A stretch of DNA of 64,000 bases from Lytechinus pictus (lineage: Eukaryota > Echinodermata > Echinoidea > Temnopleuroida > Toxopneustidae), in assembly GCF_037042905.1 (NCBI RefSeq), contig NC_087262.1, positions 24,404,501 to 24,468,500 on the forward strand, written 5' to 3'. Below the pieces are notes generated by a model. The model did no database searches. It was not told the DNA's origin and saw only the letters and a list, made by a program, of their open reading frames with translations. Within the stretch, counting starts at the first letter, position 1. Each line of letters begins with the position of its first letter. Shown piece after piece: positions 35,604 through 47,278 of this stretch. A program made the translations under genes and the position numbers.

Positions 35604-36208
35604 AGGGATGGTTCGGGTTGAAAATATTTATATCTATAGATAAATAGAGTAAAATTCACAAAGCAAAATACTGAAAATTTCATCAAAATCGGTTAAATAA
35701 CAAAGTTATTGAATTTTAAAGTTTATCAATATTTTGTGAAAACCGTATGCACATCGTCATGAATATTCATATAGGTGAACTGATGATGTCATATCCCCAC
35801 TTTCTTTTTTCTTATATGTTATTACATGAAATTATAATTGTTTCATACATTTATAAATGATGTGCCACCATGAGGCCTATTGTGAAATACGTTGCAGCAA
35901 TGAATATCTAAAGCACTAAATCAGTTGTCAATCCAATTGTTTTAGTTTTTGGTAGACTTATTTTTGAATAAATCTCATTTCATGTAATAAAATACAAAAG
36001 AACAAGTGGGGATATGACATCAGCAGCCCACCTAATGAATATTCATGAAGACATGCCTATAGAACTGTTTCACCGGAATAATGCAAATCTTTGAAATTCA
36101 ATAACTTCGTTTATTTCTTATTCAATTTTGATCACATCTTCAGCAATTTGCTCTGTGAATTTTACTCTAATCATTGAGATATAAATATCTCCAGCTTGGA
36201 CCATCCCT
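35604..36208. mobile_element. Palindromic MITE family M603, copy 1 (605 bp)
   Basis: TTAA on both sides (35600-35603, 36209-36212). Inverted ends AGGGATGGTTCGGGTTG and (complement) AGGGATGGTCCAAGCTGG. The arms run most of the length. Second full copy at 40220-40822, worn copy at 3385-3925. Confidence 0.9.
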
Positions 36209-36406
36209 TTAATGCCTAACTCCCAAACATACGTGCACCATGCCCAGTTACCCTGAATTTCAGAACCCGTCATCCATATTTTATGGGCTACCATAACTTC
36301 AACACCACCGTGCACCTTGAACATTTATCGTTTAATTCAGTTACACAGCTATTGACAGTACATACAAGTTTACTACATAAATAAAACACTGACTGACTGG
36401 GCTAAA

Positions 36407-36560
36407 ATGTCGGACGATCAAAGGTCTTCTGAGCCTGAAGGTGGGGCTGTAAGAGGAACGGGAGAAAGTAGCTCTTCGTCTGAAGCTGTACCTAAGACTG
36501 ACAATGAATCCATCAATAGATCTACACTAGAATTAGAAGCAGAGGATAAAAAACGAAGAG
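36407..36560 (+). CDS. bloc1s2: bloc1s2 exon 1 (residues 1-52)
   Basis: The ATG at 36407 opens a Ser-rich peptide ending EAEDKKRR. The donor GTATGT is at 36561. A frame continuing into the intron to 36655 is intronic read-through. The N-terminus is not conserved with vertebrates, so the exact start rests on this being the only suitable ATG. Confidence 0.85.
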
Positions 36561-39500
36561 GTATGTGCAGCATGCAGCAAGAACTCGAGAGTCGAGGCGA
36601 GGCGACGAGAGAGCTCAGCTCAGCCGGCCAGTCAGCGCGCCGGGTCCCCACCTAGCTCCGGCCGCGCTGCATGCTGCAGTAGACATGGTACTTTTGGTAG
36701 ACTAGAGAATGGAGCTTCTTCATCGTAGACACGTACGTGCATAGCGCCAACTTAATGTGTTCCGCCATCTTGCTTGTTGGTTGCCGATAAAATGCGCATT
36801 TTCAGATTTTTTAACGCTCAGTTATTATCCATGACTGAAACATTGACCAATCAAAAACTAAGATTCTACAAGAAATATGAATATTCATATACGAAAGTAT
36901 AAACATAGATAATTCAGTTTTATGTGAAATTTAAACCCAATACTTCAAAATATGGTTAGTTTTATGTCTCTAAAATGACCCTTAAAACCAGAATTTTATT
37001 AGTAAAAAATAAAGGTTTTCCCAAGTTGCCATGGTAACGCGGTCTGAGATATAAAAGCTTAGCAAACACTTCATTTCAGTGATCGAGGATGTATTTGTTT
37101 ACGGTATACGTCTACATAAATTATAACATTTTTTTCCAGACCATGGATGAACTTTCAAAAAGAGACATTTTAGGCAAGTTTTTACGATTTCCGGCAATTT
37201 TCTGACACAGGCACTTTGAAGAGGTAATTTTTACAGAATTAGAAGAAGACATCATGGATTTTCCTAATTATCACGACGAATATGCAACTTACTTGTAAAC
37301 AAATCAAACAAAGTCTATGATACATTTTCGATAATGCAAAAAGAGACATTCAAGTCTCTGATTGAGAGCCGCAGATTGAACATTCGCACGGCGCAATGGT
37401 AGCGTTTTCGCCGAATTCGTCGGGGCGAAAACTCCAAGAGAGCCGTACCACTCACCAGTCCCGAACGCTGCGCTGTATGTTTGATGATTTATCTGGTGCC
37501 ATTTCGTGCTTATAAATTTGTTTTTTCTACAATGCCACTATCTCATTAAAATTGTTTGTCATGATAACATTGGAAATATTATCGTTTAATGGCCCAAAGG
37601 ATCGACTGTAATAAAAGATACTTTGAAATATTGTCAGAGAGTGATTAGTTAGGTGATGTTTATGGTCAGAATTCAGTCATGGCTTCGGGTGAACTTACGC
37701 GAACGCGGTCACTTGCTCACGGGGCGAGTCGGCCTGGCCCTTTGGTGGAAGGCCGTCAGGCAACGTGCAGTGCAGCTAGAGCAGAGTTGGGGAGTTATAG
37801 GTATAAAAATACTTTGAAATAAGTAATCTGCAAATATTTTTGTCTTATCCCTTTGGATTACTTAGATAAGAAATTCAAATTCTCAAAGTTTAAATCAAAT
37901 TTTAGACAGTGACAACAAAGAGTGGTGCTGTATGGGGGGGGGGGTGGGGTCTTGCATGCCCCCAATTCACGAACAAGAAAAAAAAGGAAAAGGTAAGAGA
38001 ATCTTGCGAAATTGTTCAATTGGATTTTTGTAACCAAAAGTCAAAATTATGCTTATGTCGCTTGCTTGCAACTATATATTTTATAAATTTTGCCTGATAC
38101 GCCATATCGTAGTATTTTTACCCTCAATTATTTTCACTTGTTACGCCACTGACATGACTGATATAACATCTACTAGTTTATGATAACATTATTTGGTTGC
38201 GGGATCAAAGCATCAGCTATATAGCTAAACATTTATACTTTATGCCTGTTCAACTTCCAATACAGGTTTAGGCCTGTATTTATGAGATGTTAAGATCTAT
38301 GGGTGCCTTTATTATTTTCATTTTCAATTAAAACAATTATTAATTATGTATTAATTTAGTATTAACCTCGATGATACATTTTATTGTATTAAATCGTACA
38401 ATTTCTGTTGTACTAAGCCCCTTATTAAGCCCTTTTAAAAACATGCTCAGTAGCAGACCCCCCCATATATAAAGACAATAGAAGTGTATATAGAATTAAT
38501 TGAACCCCCCCCCTTATTGAGGACAAAATGAAAAAAAAATACTCAAAATAATCGACCGCCCCCCCCCCCCCCCCTTTGACGAGGCAGCTGTCGGTGGCCT
38601 GATGTCTTCATTGACTTCTTTTTGCTTGTAAAAATAATATTAAAGAAATAGGGGCTACTCTAATTGTCCCCTGTGAAAATTGATTTGGATCTGCAAGTGC
38701 ATGGATGAGGCTGCGCCCCCTCCAACGTCATAGCTACCCCATATCTTTAGGTTCTAGCTCTCATATTTTTCAGCTCCCTGGTTTTTTGGAAGAAAAAAAA
38801 ACGAGGCGAAAGAAAAGAGTGAAATAAATGAAATACGATTAATCAAAATTTGAGTTGTTTGAAAGAATTATACTTATCAGAGAAACTAAATTAAATTCTA
38901 CAACCATGAAGAATAACAGCAATCTTGATAAATTCTGTTTTTTTTCTTCAAAATCAGAACCAATCAACCTTTTTCTGATTATTCTGTCACTTTCCATATT
39001 TTGGAGAAAAAAATAAAAGTGTTCATCGACGCCCTGTACTGCATGATGAAACTGTATCCCCACTCGGCCCTCGTAACCCCCCCCCCCCTCTCTCCCTCTC
39101 CCCCACCACAATGCCCCTTGCTCATTTCTCTTATCTCACCTTGACCTTAATTAATTAATCTTAACTATTTGGCGGTACAGTCAAACGTGACTGGTCGCCA
39201 TCATAGTTTCATCCCCAACAAACAAGGAACAAACAATAACAATTCTGTTTTTCGACCCAACATCATTCCTTTCAATACGCGTAAGGCTATACGTGGGCAT
39301 GCACAAACAACGTGGGTTAACAAAAACTGACCCGCGTTTGGACTAAAATTGTGATTAAAATAAAAATGTTATAAATATGAAAAAAATATGTGTATAATGA
39401 AGGATATCTGATAAACGGAAAAACATCAATCGCTAATTCATAAAAATGCTGGAAAAGATTTGACAGAGGTTTTTAACAACGGTAATCAAGGGGAATTAGT

Positions 39501-42500
39501 GTATGGGTGAATGGCGTTCGAGCTTTAGCCGAGCGTTAGCCGGAGAGGGCGCGGGCCAAATCTGCCTGAATCTGGCAATATGGCGGCGTCCATTAAGCTG
39601 ACGTTAGCCAGCGGCGACTGCACGTACGTGTAGACTGTCGAGCTGTCTCTCAGTGTCTGAGCGCAAGATAATTTTACTTAAGATAGATCTATGCAATCTT
39701 TACTTTAAGTCTTTAGGCAGGCGTGCATTAGACATTGTTACTTTTATGTTAGACAGCTGGCAGCCGGCCATCTGTTTCGAGGAGTTTTTAAACTTTTTTT
39801 TGTAATTCTCCTCGTACGTACACCGTACACAGACGGCTCACTATCGTGCAGCCACCATTAGGGGGTTAACAATGCAAAATCCCCGCGACGGGGCTCATCG
39901 ATTTTTGTCTTTATTTCATGAAAATATGTAAAAAGAACTACCAAAATGAAGATTATTATTCCGTTTTGGCCTGAAATCCATCAAAACGGGGAAAAATAAA
40001 CTTAAAACGCAAAAAAACAGTGACTTACTTCGGCTGCCGTGCAACTTCACTTTCCAGTTTTATCTGAACTTCATACATAAACACATGACCATTGAGTCCC
40101 TGTACAGATCGAGCTAGAACTTCGGTCTCTGTATTTGGTGAGTGAAGCTAACGGAGTTCAGCGGAACAACCAACATAACAGAGACCAAAGCTTTTGGTCT
40201 AACAGTTCTTAAGCCTTAAAGGGATGGTTCAGGCTGAAAATATTAATATCTAAATAAATAGAGTAAAATTCACAGAGCAAAATGCTGAAAATTTCATCAA
40301 AATAGGATAACAAATAACGAAGTTATTGAATTTTAAAGTTTATCATTATTTTGTGAAAAAGGTTATATGCACATCGTCATGAATATTTATTAGGTGGGCT
40401 GATGATGTCACATCTCCACTTTCTTTTTTCTTATGTTATTACATGAAATCATAAATGTTTCATTTTTTCATACATGTGTAAATGATGTGTCCCCTTGTGA
40501 TGAAATAAGTTGCGGCAATGAATAACTAATGCACTTAATAAGTTGTCAATCCAATTGTTAAAGTTCTTGGTAGAAAATTTTTGATCAAACCTAATTTCCT
40601 ATAATAAAATACAAAAGAACAAGTGGGGATGTGACATCATCAGCCCACCTAATGAATATTCATAAAGACATGCCTAGAACTGTTTCACCGGAATAATGCA
40701 AATCTTTAAAATTCAATAACCTTGTTATTTGTTTTCCGATTTTGATCAAATTTTCAGCATTTTGCTTTGTGAATTTTACTCAATTTATTAAGATATAAAT
40801 ATTTCCAGCCTGGACCATCCCTTTAAGGGCCTCAAAATTTGTTTCTGGGCCACCAAAAGCATAAAATCAATAATTTTGATGGACTAATCGGGCCTCCAAG
40901 AAAAAAAATTACTGTGGTCTGTGGAGCCTTGCTTGTTTAGGCCTTTGTATTTTGTTCTGGCAATTTCATTGTCAGTAGAGTAGACCATTGTCTCACTGCA
41001 ATGTCAACAACTTGAAATTGTAAAACCTTTTTTTTTCATTATGATAAGCTTCTTTTATCTTCAGAGAGTACAGATGCTGCTGTGGAGACGGCTCAAGAGG
41101 CAACAGTAGAAGCGAATGCAGATATTGCAGAGCTGACACGAGATATGTTTCAGAAGATGATTGCATATCTTCAGGGTGATCTATCAGGTACTGCTTCAAG
41201 CCAATTCAGGGAGAATCTAGAATTTCCAACTTGTATGGAGGGGGGGGGGGCACAGAATCAGTTTGTTTGATTTATATAGAATTTGCCTATAAGTATAAGC
41301 CACTAAAGATTGAAGGTAGACAATTTCTTTTGCCAGAGATCTAGTCAGAATTTGTGTTCTTTTTAAACAGACATAATAACAAAGCAATCACCCCCCCCCC
41401 CCCCAGAAAGACAAAAAACAAGTATTTGTCTGATTTGGAATAGTAAGTGCATTGTAGATGATGGTGTCAGTTTAGGTAGAAATAATCTCACCCCTTTACC
41501 AGACGGTCTCGATTAAGCCAAGAAAAACTTTGGTTGTCATTGGGGCCGTCTCATCTTTTATTTATTTTTTTCTTCTAATTTGATAATCCACAACCAAAAT
41601 ACTTAAAAACATTGCATTTAAATAATGATAATAATATTCAGTTCTATTGTAATGCATAAACATACATTATAGCTAAGCACATGAAACAACAAAGTTAAAG
41701 AAATGAAAAGTAAGTGAAGAGTAAAATATTACTGCTGAAGCTTTGAAAATACAATAAAGCTAGTTTCCATTTGTTTGATTTTTCATTATTTTATTTTGTC
41801 GTTTTTTTTTTTTTTTTTTTTTTTGAGGGGAGGGGGCATTAGTAAAAGGCCCTACCTAGTCTCTGTTGTCTAATCCCACCATTGAACATTTATGTATATA
41901 ATATCAGAGCTTCCAAGTCTCCCGGATCCTGCGGGAGAATACTGGATTGCGATCCAATCTCCCGTTCTCCCGACCCCATGCCAAAATCTCCCGGATAATC
42001 AGGATTTTTAGCTGTTAAATTGTAAAATTCATACAAACGACTGTTTAACGAGTCTAGCATGTTCAACTCCCTTTATACCCACGTGGAACCTCCTTATCAC
42101 ATTTTCATTTTACCCAGTAACTTCTACCAGTTCTTGTATAATCGTACATTGATTTCCCATGTAAATTAAGATAATTTAACTGAACGACTGGTGAAGTAGT
42201 CTAACAAGCCATTTTATTTCCGGGTTGTGCAATGTGTGTGATGAAAACTCTTCAGCGGTACTCCATGCACATGGCCCCCGATGCGCCCCGGAGCGCGGCG
42301 GCTAGCTCCAGCCGGCCGCGCTGCGCCAGGAAGCCCCGAGAAGGAAAGTTCACGAGCACTGCGAGGCATTTTTCGTAAGCTTGCTTGCGCCTTATTCGAG
42401 CTGAAACTGTGCATCAACGATGGGATTAACAAGTGGATTACTTTTACACCTCGACTTTCAGTTTCAGGAATAATTTTATTGACAATCCAAGTGGAGATTT

Positions 42501-45477
42501 TTTCGCCTACTTTCACTTGGGTTGATCGGATTCGAACATTTTCTCTTTCAATTTTCATGAGTGAGCTAGCCTGGCGCGCTGACTGGCTGAGCTGTGCGAA
42601 GCACGCCCCGTCCCGATTCATCCACACTACAATCGCATCGCCAGTGACCATGGAGATCATGGAGATGGAGTCATCCAAGACCAAGACGACAAAATACTTG
42701 TCGAAGTATAATAAAGATACTTTTCAAGCAGAATGGGACTGTGTGACAATTTTCACAGGAATCCCTCAGAGACTTTAAACAGTCCACATATAAAGCTCAC
42801 TCATTTACCTAACCCAGAGAGCTCCCGCCCGCGCAGCGGGCGGGAGCCCAGAAGCTTACCGTGTATTTTACCATTGTCACCGGACTAGGGTGATTTATGG
42901 TCTAAATATTTCTCCAAATGAATTGTGAAAACGGAAAGTATACAATTACCACGATTATATGGATGAAGGTCTAACGAGTGGCAGATTCCTGACATCTGGG
43001 CACAGTCTGGAACCTCTAAAAAACGAAAAGTTCTCTCCTTCTACCCAGTCTCGATCGGCCATTTTGTTACGATTTTTAACAAAAATGGCCGATCGAGACG
43101 GGGTAGAAGGAGAGAACTTTTCGTTTTTTTGAGGTTCCAGACTGTGCCCAGATGTCAGGAATCTGCCACTCGTTAGACCTTCATCCATATAATCGTGGTA
43201 TTTGTATACTTTCTGTTTTCACAATTCATTTGGAGAAATATTTAGACCATAAATCACCCTAGTCCGGTGACAATGGTAAAATACACGGTAAGCTTCTGGG
43301 CTCCCGCCCGCTGCGCGGGCGGGAGCTCTCTGGGTTATCATTTACCATGTTTTCCACTACTGCAGCCCCTTCCCCCTCTGGCAAGGTATTTTCATGTTGA
43401 ATGCATTCTTTTATGAATTATTTAAAAAATCTACTGTATTGCCTGAAGTGTATATTTAGTCAATGACAATTCATGACTTCTCTCTAATGTGCATTTAATC
43501 TATCCGAATTTTTTTGATGGTTTAGACAGCTGTCGGTTACTATCAAATGTTGTTTCTTAATTTGTTTTGCTACCCAAAACTCCCATCCGTGGGACAACGT
43601 TCCGCCGCTCCCTCACAAAATCATACCTCCGCGAAATCTACTGGATTCCATCATACCAATGTTGGCAGCTCTGTAATATTCTTCCAAGCAGTAAAAACAT
43701 CTAATTGTTTGTCTCTTTCCACTTCTCTTTTGTCTTTCTTCACACCTTTGTCTGCAGCAACTGCTGAGGATTACAAACTTCTAGAGCAGATGAATCTGGT
43801 TACTGCTAAGAAATACGGGGACATGAAGAACATTGCCTTACAGATAGGTGACTCAATGACTGGGCTACAGAGCAAATGTTAGTAAAAACACTAGTGTGCT
43901 GTTGTTCATGAACCTGTGTATATATACTGATTACTTGTGTTGGTAGTTTGGCTCACTTAGCTACATGTATACATTATTTATGAATGGTGATATACGAATT
44001 AACCTAAAGTTTAAAGGCTTTCTTTCAAAAACTGCCACAAATAATGTTTGGCTTTAGTTGAATTGCGAAAGAAACTGAAAAAAATATTGTTTAAGACTGA
44101 TTACGATAACACATTAAGGCATCCTATATTGGAATTACAAAAAGTATTAAAGACTCAACTTGTATTCTGTCAGAATTGCTTATTTTGAATGTTTCTGTTT
44201 GTTTAGGGGTAGTTGTGTTTTCTTCTTTCTCTCTCTCTTATGTGCTTGTGAATTACTTAGCAGAAAAAAAAATCTGATTCTTAAATTGTACATGAAATGA
44301 TGTTTCGTTGCTGTAGATCAGAGTCTTCAACCATATCTTGACCAGATAGATCAAGTGGAAGAAAGTGTTACCAGTCTAGAACAAGCTGCTCTCAGATTGG
44401 ATGCATATTCAAAGAGACTAGGTAAGGTTTATTTTGCTAGTAGAAAATGTATTGCTACAGATATCTGTAAAAACATACTTCATGACAATTATTTATTTAA
44501 TCATGCATTTTCACAATGTACAATGTAAAAGAATACACGATGATATATAAATATATAAAAGAAATCACAAGTAAATAATGAACATACAAAGTTGTTGCAA
44601 AATAAGCTAAAAGCTTGATTGGTTGAAGCACCTTTCAACCGGTTTTGCATCCAAGAAAACAAAATGAAAATGTAAGAATAAGGTAGAGTGGATAGAAAGA
44701 GAAGAATATAAAAGTGATAGACTGCCAAGATATAACAATTAAGTTTCAAGTTGTTATGAATATATGGTAATAGTAACTCAACAAAGTTAGATTCTTAATC
44801 TTCAGTTACGAAGAAAAGAAAGAAAGAAAACAAAATTACTTACATGTATACGTTACTAGCACTTTACAGATTCTGTAATTTTGATAGGAGATTGTGCTTT
44901 ACTGCCAATTTAAAAGAATGAGGTTTTCAAATTGTTTCACAGGAAAGTATAATCATAGAGCAATGGAAGTAGGGCTGAGTCATGTTAGAAAAATCCCCTC
45001 CTCCCCCCTCCCCCTCCTGATTCCGATAGTGTATTAATCAGTTGGAATTTGATATGCCTAAACATGGATGTTGGAATTTGACGTTTTAAAAAAAAATCAT
45101 GGATTTTCATAATCCCAACAACTAAAATTCAATACCTATAAATAATGAACAATATTGACTGAACTATTTGTCAACACAGAGGGCACTTTGCAGTCTCCTA
45201 TGTGCAAGTCTCATGTGGCCGCTATGGTGGCATTAAAATATGACCTCCACTTTGGGGAGAGATCGGAGACTTCGATGGGTTTTTGACAAGAAATTTAGGA
45301 AATGTGATTGTAAGCCTCCTTCACCTGATGAAAAGACATTACATCCATTGAAAGAGTGAAATAAAATCAAAGTCAAATTTATTGTCATGTAACTAAAATG
45401 TTATGATTTATTAGCCTTTCTCCCATTTCTCTGTCTCTTTTTCAGAAGCCAAGTTTAAGCAGCTTGAGAAGAGATGA
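36407..45477 (+). CDS. bloc1s2: BLOC1S2, subunit of BLOC-1 and BORC
   Basis: BLOC1S2 is a small helical subunit shared by BLOC-1 (biogenesis of lysosome-related organelles) and BORC (lysosome positioning through ARL8 and kinesin), on the cytosolic face of endolysosomes. Exons 36407-36560, 41065-41187, 43758-43877, 44317-44421 and 45446-45477 join in phase to 177 aa; the human protein is 142 aa. The excess is a Ser/Glu-rich, probably disordered N-terminus (1-51). From residue 56 the match is unmistakable: [62 protein letters not shown] and a terminal LEKR. Residues about 70-175 should form the coiled coil. It diverges from the txndc9-like gene. A poly(A) signal AATAAA lies at 45619. Confidence 0.95.
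36566..36680. repeat. GC-rich element with 12-bp inverted ends just after the donor
   Basis: GCAGCATGCAGC at about 36567 and GCTGCATGCTGC at about 36667 are inverted. GC-rich words within it recur at 42300-42325 (TAGCTCC...GGCCGCGCTGC) and, inverted, near 42550-42595 (GCGCGCTGACTGGC). Confidence 0.6.
36681..41064. other. bloc1s2: Rest of bloc1s2 intron 1
   Basis: Contains poly-G/C runs (37934, 38500, 38555, 39078), an inverted duplicate pair (36723-36778 and 39583-39638), a small CpG-bearing open frame at 37679-37822 and the MITE at 40220. No exon is supported. Confidence 0.5.
40220..40822. mobile_element. Palindromic MITE family M603, copy 2 (603 bp)
   Basis: TTAA at 40216-40219 and 40823-40826. 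Inverted ends AGGGATGGTTCAGGCTG and (complement) AGGGATGGTCCAGGCTGG. The arms pair over roughly 280 bp each. It lies 242 bp before bloc1s2 exon 2. Confidence 0.92.
41065..41187 (+). CDS. bloc1s2: bloc1s2 exon 2 (residues 52-93)
   Basis: Acceptor ATCTTCAG, donor GTACTG. It encodes [20 protein letters not shown] and [17 protein letters not shown], the start of the conserved helix. Confidence 0.95.
41188..42800. other. bloc1s2: bloc1s2 intron 2, left part
   Basis: Poly-C at 41391 and poly-T at 41806. At 41925-42005 CTCCCGGAT and GCGGGAGA words repeat. Overlapping open frames on both strands at 42214-42778 look like remnants of an unidentified repeat; the plus frame ends [18 protein letters not shown], faintly like the start of transposon-derived zinc-finger proteins, which I cannot confirm. 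Confidence 0.4.
42810..43337. mobile_element. Near-perfect 528-bp palindrome with 9-bp target duplication
   Basis: The direct repeat TCATTTACC flanks it (42801-42809, 43338-43346). The ends are TAACCCAGAGAGCTCCCGCC and its inverse. Arms of about 257 bp differ at only a handful of positions by eye and surround a short centre near 43065-43080. Each arm starts with a nested GC hairpin (GCTCCCGCCCG/CGGGCGGGAGC). A 9-bp duplication with long inverted ends suggests a Mutator-like (MULE) non-autonomous element. In bloc1s2 intron 2. Confidence 0.93.
43758..43877 (+). CDS. bloc1s2: bloc1s2 exon 3 (residues 93-133)
   Basis: Acceptor TCTGCAG, donor GTTAGT. It encodes [20 protein letters not shown], the most conserved stretch of the family. 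Confidence 0.96.
44317..44421 (+). CDS. bloc1s2: bloc1s2 exon 4 (residues 133-168)
   Basis: Acceptor GCTGTAG, donor GTAAGG. It encodes [15 protein letters not shown] and [15 protein letters not shown]. Confidence 0.96.
45446..45477 (+). CDS. bloc1s2: bloc1s2 exon 5 (residues 168-177)
   Basis: A 32-bp coding end, AKFKQLEKR then TGA, after the acceptor TTTTTCAG. Too short to find without the family C-terminus as a guide. Confidence 0.93.
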
Positions 45478-45618
45478 AAATCTGCTTCAAAGAGATATAT
45501 GGACACTTTTATAAAGTGATCAATGTTTTAAGTCATTGATTATCAGAACCAGATTGTCCCAGCTAAAAGTCTATGGGATCAACAGAATCCACCAATCAAC
45601 GTGTTATGTGCTCTCTAC

Positions 45619-45624
45619 AATAAA
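45619..45624 (+). terminator. Candidate bloc1s2 poly(A) signal
   Basis: AATAAA 142 bp after the stop codon. Confidence 0.5.
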
Positions 45625-45850
45625 CATTGAATCTATTTAGAGCTGAACCATAGGCAAGAGATGGAACATTTGACTTCTGTATCCAGTTGGAATGGATCCG
45701 AAATGAATCAAAGACAATGACAAGGAGATAGCCTTGACACATGGAAGCTGATCTTTCTGGGAGAGTGAAATGGATCATGATGAAGACATCGAATTTGATC
45801 TTCAGAAACAACCGTCTGTCAACATACTGTAATCTTTTTAATCATTTTAG

Positions 45851-46436
45851 CCCGGGGGGGGGGGGGGCCACTTCCATTGACGAGTGGATACCATGCGCGA
45901 CCACGGGGTCTTGAAAAGCACCCTAAACACGTATTTTCCATATTCTGAAAATGCACCCCTTAACAAGTATTGGCATGTGAAACCCTACCCTTAACAAGTA
46001 TTGGAAACAAAACGATACTCTTAGCAAGTATTCCCTGAAATGAACCCTTTAACAAGTACAGAGATATTTTATTGTTATGTCACGCGTCCGTCGGTCGTCG
46101 GTTTTACCTTTAAATAGACACCATTATTTTTGTTTAGTACGGCCCCACCTTCCACACCTCGCGCAAATCGGACTCTAAACACATAGTGTTGGGGCAAAAA
46201 GGACATCCTTTATAAAACATTTTGATTTTGTTTTATCATCCCCGCATATTTGACCCTAAAAACGTATATTTTTCCGAGCGAAATAGATATCCTTTTTTCA
46301 ATATTTTGGTGTTTTTGACACCCTTATCACGTTACGTACGTAACGTGCCCTATCTTGAAAAAGACATCCTTTTTACGTGTTTTTTTGGTCGCGCATGGTA
46401 TCCACTCGTCAATGTAAGTGGCCCCCCCCCCCCGGG
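45851..46436 (+). mobile_element. Poly-G-ended element, copy 3 (586 bp)
   Basis: Flanked by CATTTTAG on both sides (45843-45850, 46437-46444). Same orientation and interior as copy 2. Confidence 0.93.
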
Positions 46437-46525
46437 CATTTTAGACATATTTGTAGTATGAATAATGTAAACAGTGTAAAGACAAATGTTCTAGTGAGCA
46501 TGAATGTAATAAGCATAGATGTCTA

Positions 46526-46798
46526 GGCCCTGTCTTACATGCAATAACTATTGATCCGGTCAAGCTCAAGTATATCGAAATCCATGAACATCATAATTTT
46601 TTTATTTAGGAAATTTGCACATTGTCCTTTAATAACAGAGAGAAGCACACTGAATTGTCAAGATAACAGTGAATGTATGAATATACATTATATCTAGAAA
46701 TTATTTTGAACAAATATGTATTTTAGATGTTGACGTTGCTGGCTTTCCATAGTTGTGGTCGATTGGATCAATCTGTAACTCTTTATAAGACAGGGTTC
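46526..46798. mobile_element. MITE family M280, copy 2
   Basis: Ends GGCCCTGTCTTACA and (complement) ACCCTGTCTTATAAAGAGTT. The interior matches copies 1 and 3 (TTAGGAAATTTGCAC, GTTGCTGGCTTTCCATAGTT). Confidence 0.85.
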
Positions 46799-46865
46799 TG
46801 GTTTGGACAGCGAATAGGACAGCCTGATTGATCTGAAAAATTAAGAAAAATATGTAGAACCAGTA

Positions 46866-46946
46866 GGATTTTAACCTGTCATTTACTGCTTACTGGATGG
46901 GGACTCTACCACCAGGCCATGACCGTTTCATGGCACAGTCTTGGTT
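46866..46946 (-). mobile_element. tRNA-like head of a SINE or tRNA pseudogene
   Basis: On the minus strand TGGCCTGGTGGTAGAGT (box A) is followed about 40 bp on by GGTTAAAATCC (degenerate box B). No clear acceptor stem. Confidence 0.5.
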
Positions 46947-47019
46947 CAAGTAATAAAATGTTTTTTCATGCAATAATTTTCAAAGAATGCATTTCACCTG
47001 GTGGACATATCCCTTGAGT

Positions 47020-47215
47020 CAGGGGCAGATCTAGAATTTTCCAAATGGGGGGGGGGGCATATTTTCCCGAGGAAAAATTTGACAAGCAAAAAAAAAAGTC
47101 TTCACTTTCAAATGGGGGGGGGGGGCACTCTTCTGTTTTAACAGCATTCTTACTTTACAAATATTAATTCTGCCTCTCAAAAGGGGGGGGGGGGCGTGCC
47201 CTGAATCCGCCAGTG
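47020..47215 (+). repeat. Poly-G repeat cluster
   Basis: Three G runs of 11-12 (47047, 47115, 47185) follow AAATG or AAAAG, with GGGGCAGATCTAGAATTTTCC ahead. Similar words occur at 52325-52370, so this is a dispersed family. Confidence 0.7.
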
Positions 47216-47278
47216 TCTTGAGTAGTTGTTTTGCAGGATGGCCTTACCAAAAAGAAGACTGTCCTTTGAAGTCAGAGC

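Noticed and set aside
42214-42778. Overlapping 156- and 165-codon frames on opposite strands
   Set aside because: Intronic, GC-rich patch that keeps both strands open by composition; only a faint transposon-like resemblance at one end.
46222-46461. 79-codon frame in a poly-G-ended element
   Set aside because: The frame is not preserved in the other copies of the element.
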